Source of the DNA: Methylobacterium sp. NMS14P
GTDB taxonomy: Bacteria > Pseudomonadota > Alphaproteobacteria > Rhizobiales > Beijerinckiaceae
DNA length: 64,000 nt
NCBI RefSeq assembly: GCF_028583545.1
Contig: NZ_CP087106.1
Location: 5,191,001-5,255,000, forward strand
Direction of reading: 5' to 3'
Both the position numbers and the translations under genes were made by a program. The notes below the pieces were generated by a model that saw only the letters and a list, made by a program, of their open reading frames with translations, was not told the DNA's origin and searched no databases. Below are positions 63,282 through 64,000 of this stretch, one piece after another. Within the stretch, counting starts at the first letter, position 1. The number at the start of each line of letters is the position of its first letter.

Positions 63282-63712
63282 GGATATGCCGCCCGGGATC
63301 GCGGCGGCCCGGGCGCGGAGACCCGCGATCGGCAGCGGCTCTCGGACGGCGCCGTTCCCGAGTTCTCGGTGACGGCCTGCCGGAACCGATTGTCGTCGAC
63401 GGCTCTGTGCCCCGGCCCGCCTGGCCGGGACGGTTATCGCGCTGGCCTCGTCGGATGTCTGCAGAGGACTGCGCGCGGGCACGCAGGACGACGATGCGCG
63501 CGGGGATCCGGTCGATGTGCGCCTGCGCGACAGGATCTTACCTGCGCCGTCGCCCCTCTTGGTTGCAGAGATGGAACCGCGGACGTGGATGCGGCTGCTG
63601 TTTCGCCGGCCCGTTCAGATCTGACCGGGCGGTGAACATCGCTCTCCAGGCGTCGCGGGTGACCGGACGGTCGCGCGCGCGACACGCCGAGATCCGGCCC
63701 GATCGCTCGGCT
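63282..63712. other. Intergenic region, possible gene remnant
   Basis: About 430 nt between GH16 and the methyltransferase fragment. All frames are broken or lack a start; some stretches look protein-like but no family is recognisable. Confidence 0.4.
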
Positions 63713-64000
63713 TCATTCGGCAAGCACCAGAAGCGAGTATCCTCCCAGTACTCTGACAGTCGCATCCTTGTTGAGCGCGAACAGGGCCCGCCGCGGGACG
63801 CTCATCAGACGGCTCGACAGCGCCTGGTTCGGCAGCTCGATCCGGCTTGCAGTATAGCAATAATCGATCACATTGTACCCGCAATCACGTAGAGTAGCCA
63901 GCGCCGAATCTTTGAAGAAGTAATGGAGGTGACCAACGCTCTCCCTGAGGCGGAGGATCGGTTCGCGTCGGAGCAGCGACTGGACCGAAAGATCGAGCGG
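63713..64000 (-). CDS. SAM-dependent methyltransferase, C-terminal fragment
   Basis: 95 residues up to the stop at 63713; the start lies beyond the right edge. The sequence SVGHLHYFFKDSALATLRDC, GYNVIDYCYTASRIELP and a final LLVLAE match the end of class I methyltransferases acting on sugars or lipids, where the H-x-H-Y-F-x-K-D segment closes the fold. The SAM-binding core is not visible, so the exact family is open. Convergent with GH16. Confidence 0.7.
   Translation of the reverse strand, partial: PLDLSVQSLLRREPILRLRESVGHLHYFFKDSALATLRDCGYNVIDYCYTASRIELPNQALSSRLMSVPRRALFALNKDATVRVLGGYSLLVLAE

Overview
The window looks like chromosome from a Methylobacterium-type alphaproteobacterium (Rhizobiales). 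The evidence is very high GC, long open shadow frames, alphaproteobacterial gene neighbourhoods (HTH-metK-trmB, fumC-DUF4169, cstA-ybdD), a circularly permuted alpha-type tmRNA whose tag reads ANDNFAPVAVAA, and an alphaproteobacterial curli locus with CsgH. The genus is an inference from gene content, not a database result. I see no prophage, intact insertion sequence, transposase, CRISPR array or replication origin.

Layout. 1-3414: the 5' end of an M48 metalloprotease lipoprotein, a secreted nuclease-fold protein, a tRNA-Arg(CCU) gene split by a 265-nt group I intron, an XRE regulator and metK. 3753-13327: trmB, an HWE sensor kinase, a Pro/Ala-rich membrane protein, sodB, murJ, a type II haloacid dehalogenase, a small exported protein and an orphan NodU/CmcH-type carbamoyltransferase. 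13505-21181: nhaA, tlpA, argH, a P-loop kinase-like protein, an IalB-type protein, a HAD phosphatase, a small membrane protein and a stand-alone LOV photoreceptor. 21319-25368: a 12-bp tandem repeat, an FAD monooxygenase divergent from a TetR regulator around a perfect 29-bp palindrome, mepA and a PRC-barrel protein. 25394-32004: a ParB-like protein, an RHH protein, DUF4169, fumC, a cytochrome P450, sspB, ssrA and a CPBP protease.

32131-44085: thyA-folA, hflK-hflC-degP, serB/miaA, a 3-hydroxyisobutyrate dehydrogenase-like enzyme, cstA-ybdD, a DUF3606 protein and a TerB-like protein. 44389-54341: an RND permease, cynS divergent from a sigma-54 enhancer-binding protein, a cyclic-nucleotide-binding/EAL phosphodiesterase, a TsaE-AmgK fusion and murU. 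54467-64000: tRNA-Arg(ACG), then a curli region (secreted transglycosylase, csgG, csgF, csgB, csgH, csgA) flanked on both sides by small secreted proteins that share an NDCT motif, a GH16 glycosidase, and the C-terminal end of a methyltransferase.

How the genes work together. The most coherent system is the curli block: CsgG/CsgF form the outer-membrane export pore, CsgB nucleates, an unusually long CsgA forms the fibre, CsgH restrains periplasmic aggregation, and the transglycosylase may open the wall. No csgE, csgD or csgC is visible. The TsaE-AmgK fusion with MurU forms a cell-wall recycling pair. thyA-folA and hflKC-degP are classic functional operons. Four copies of a roughly 91-bp palindromic repeat are scattered between genes.
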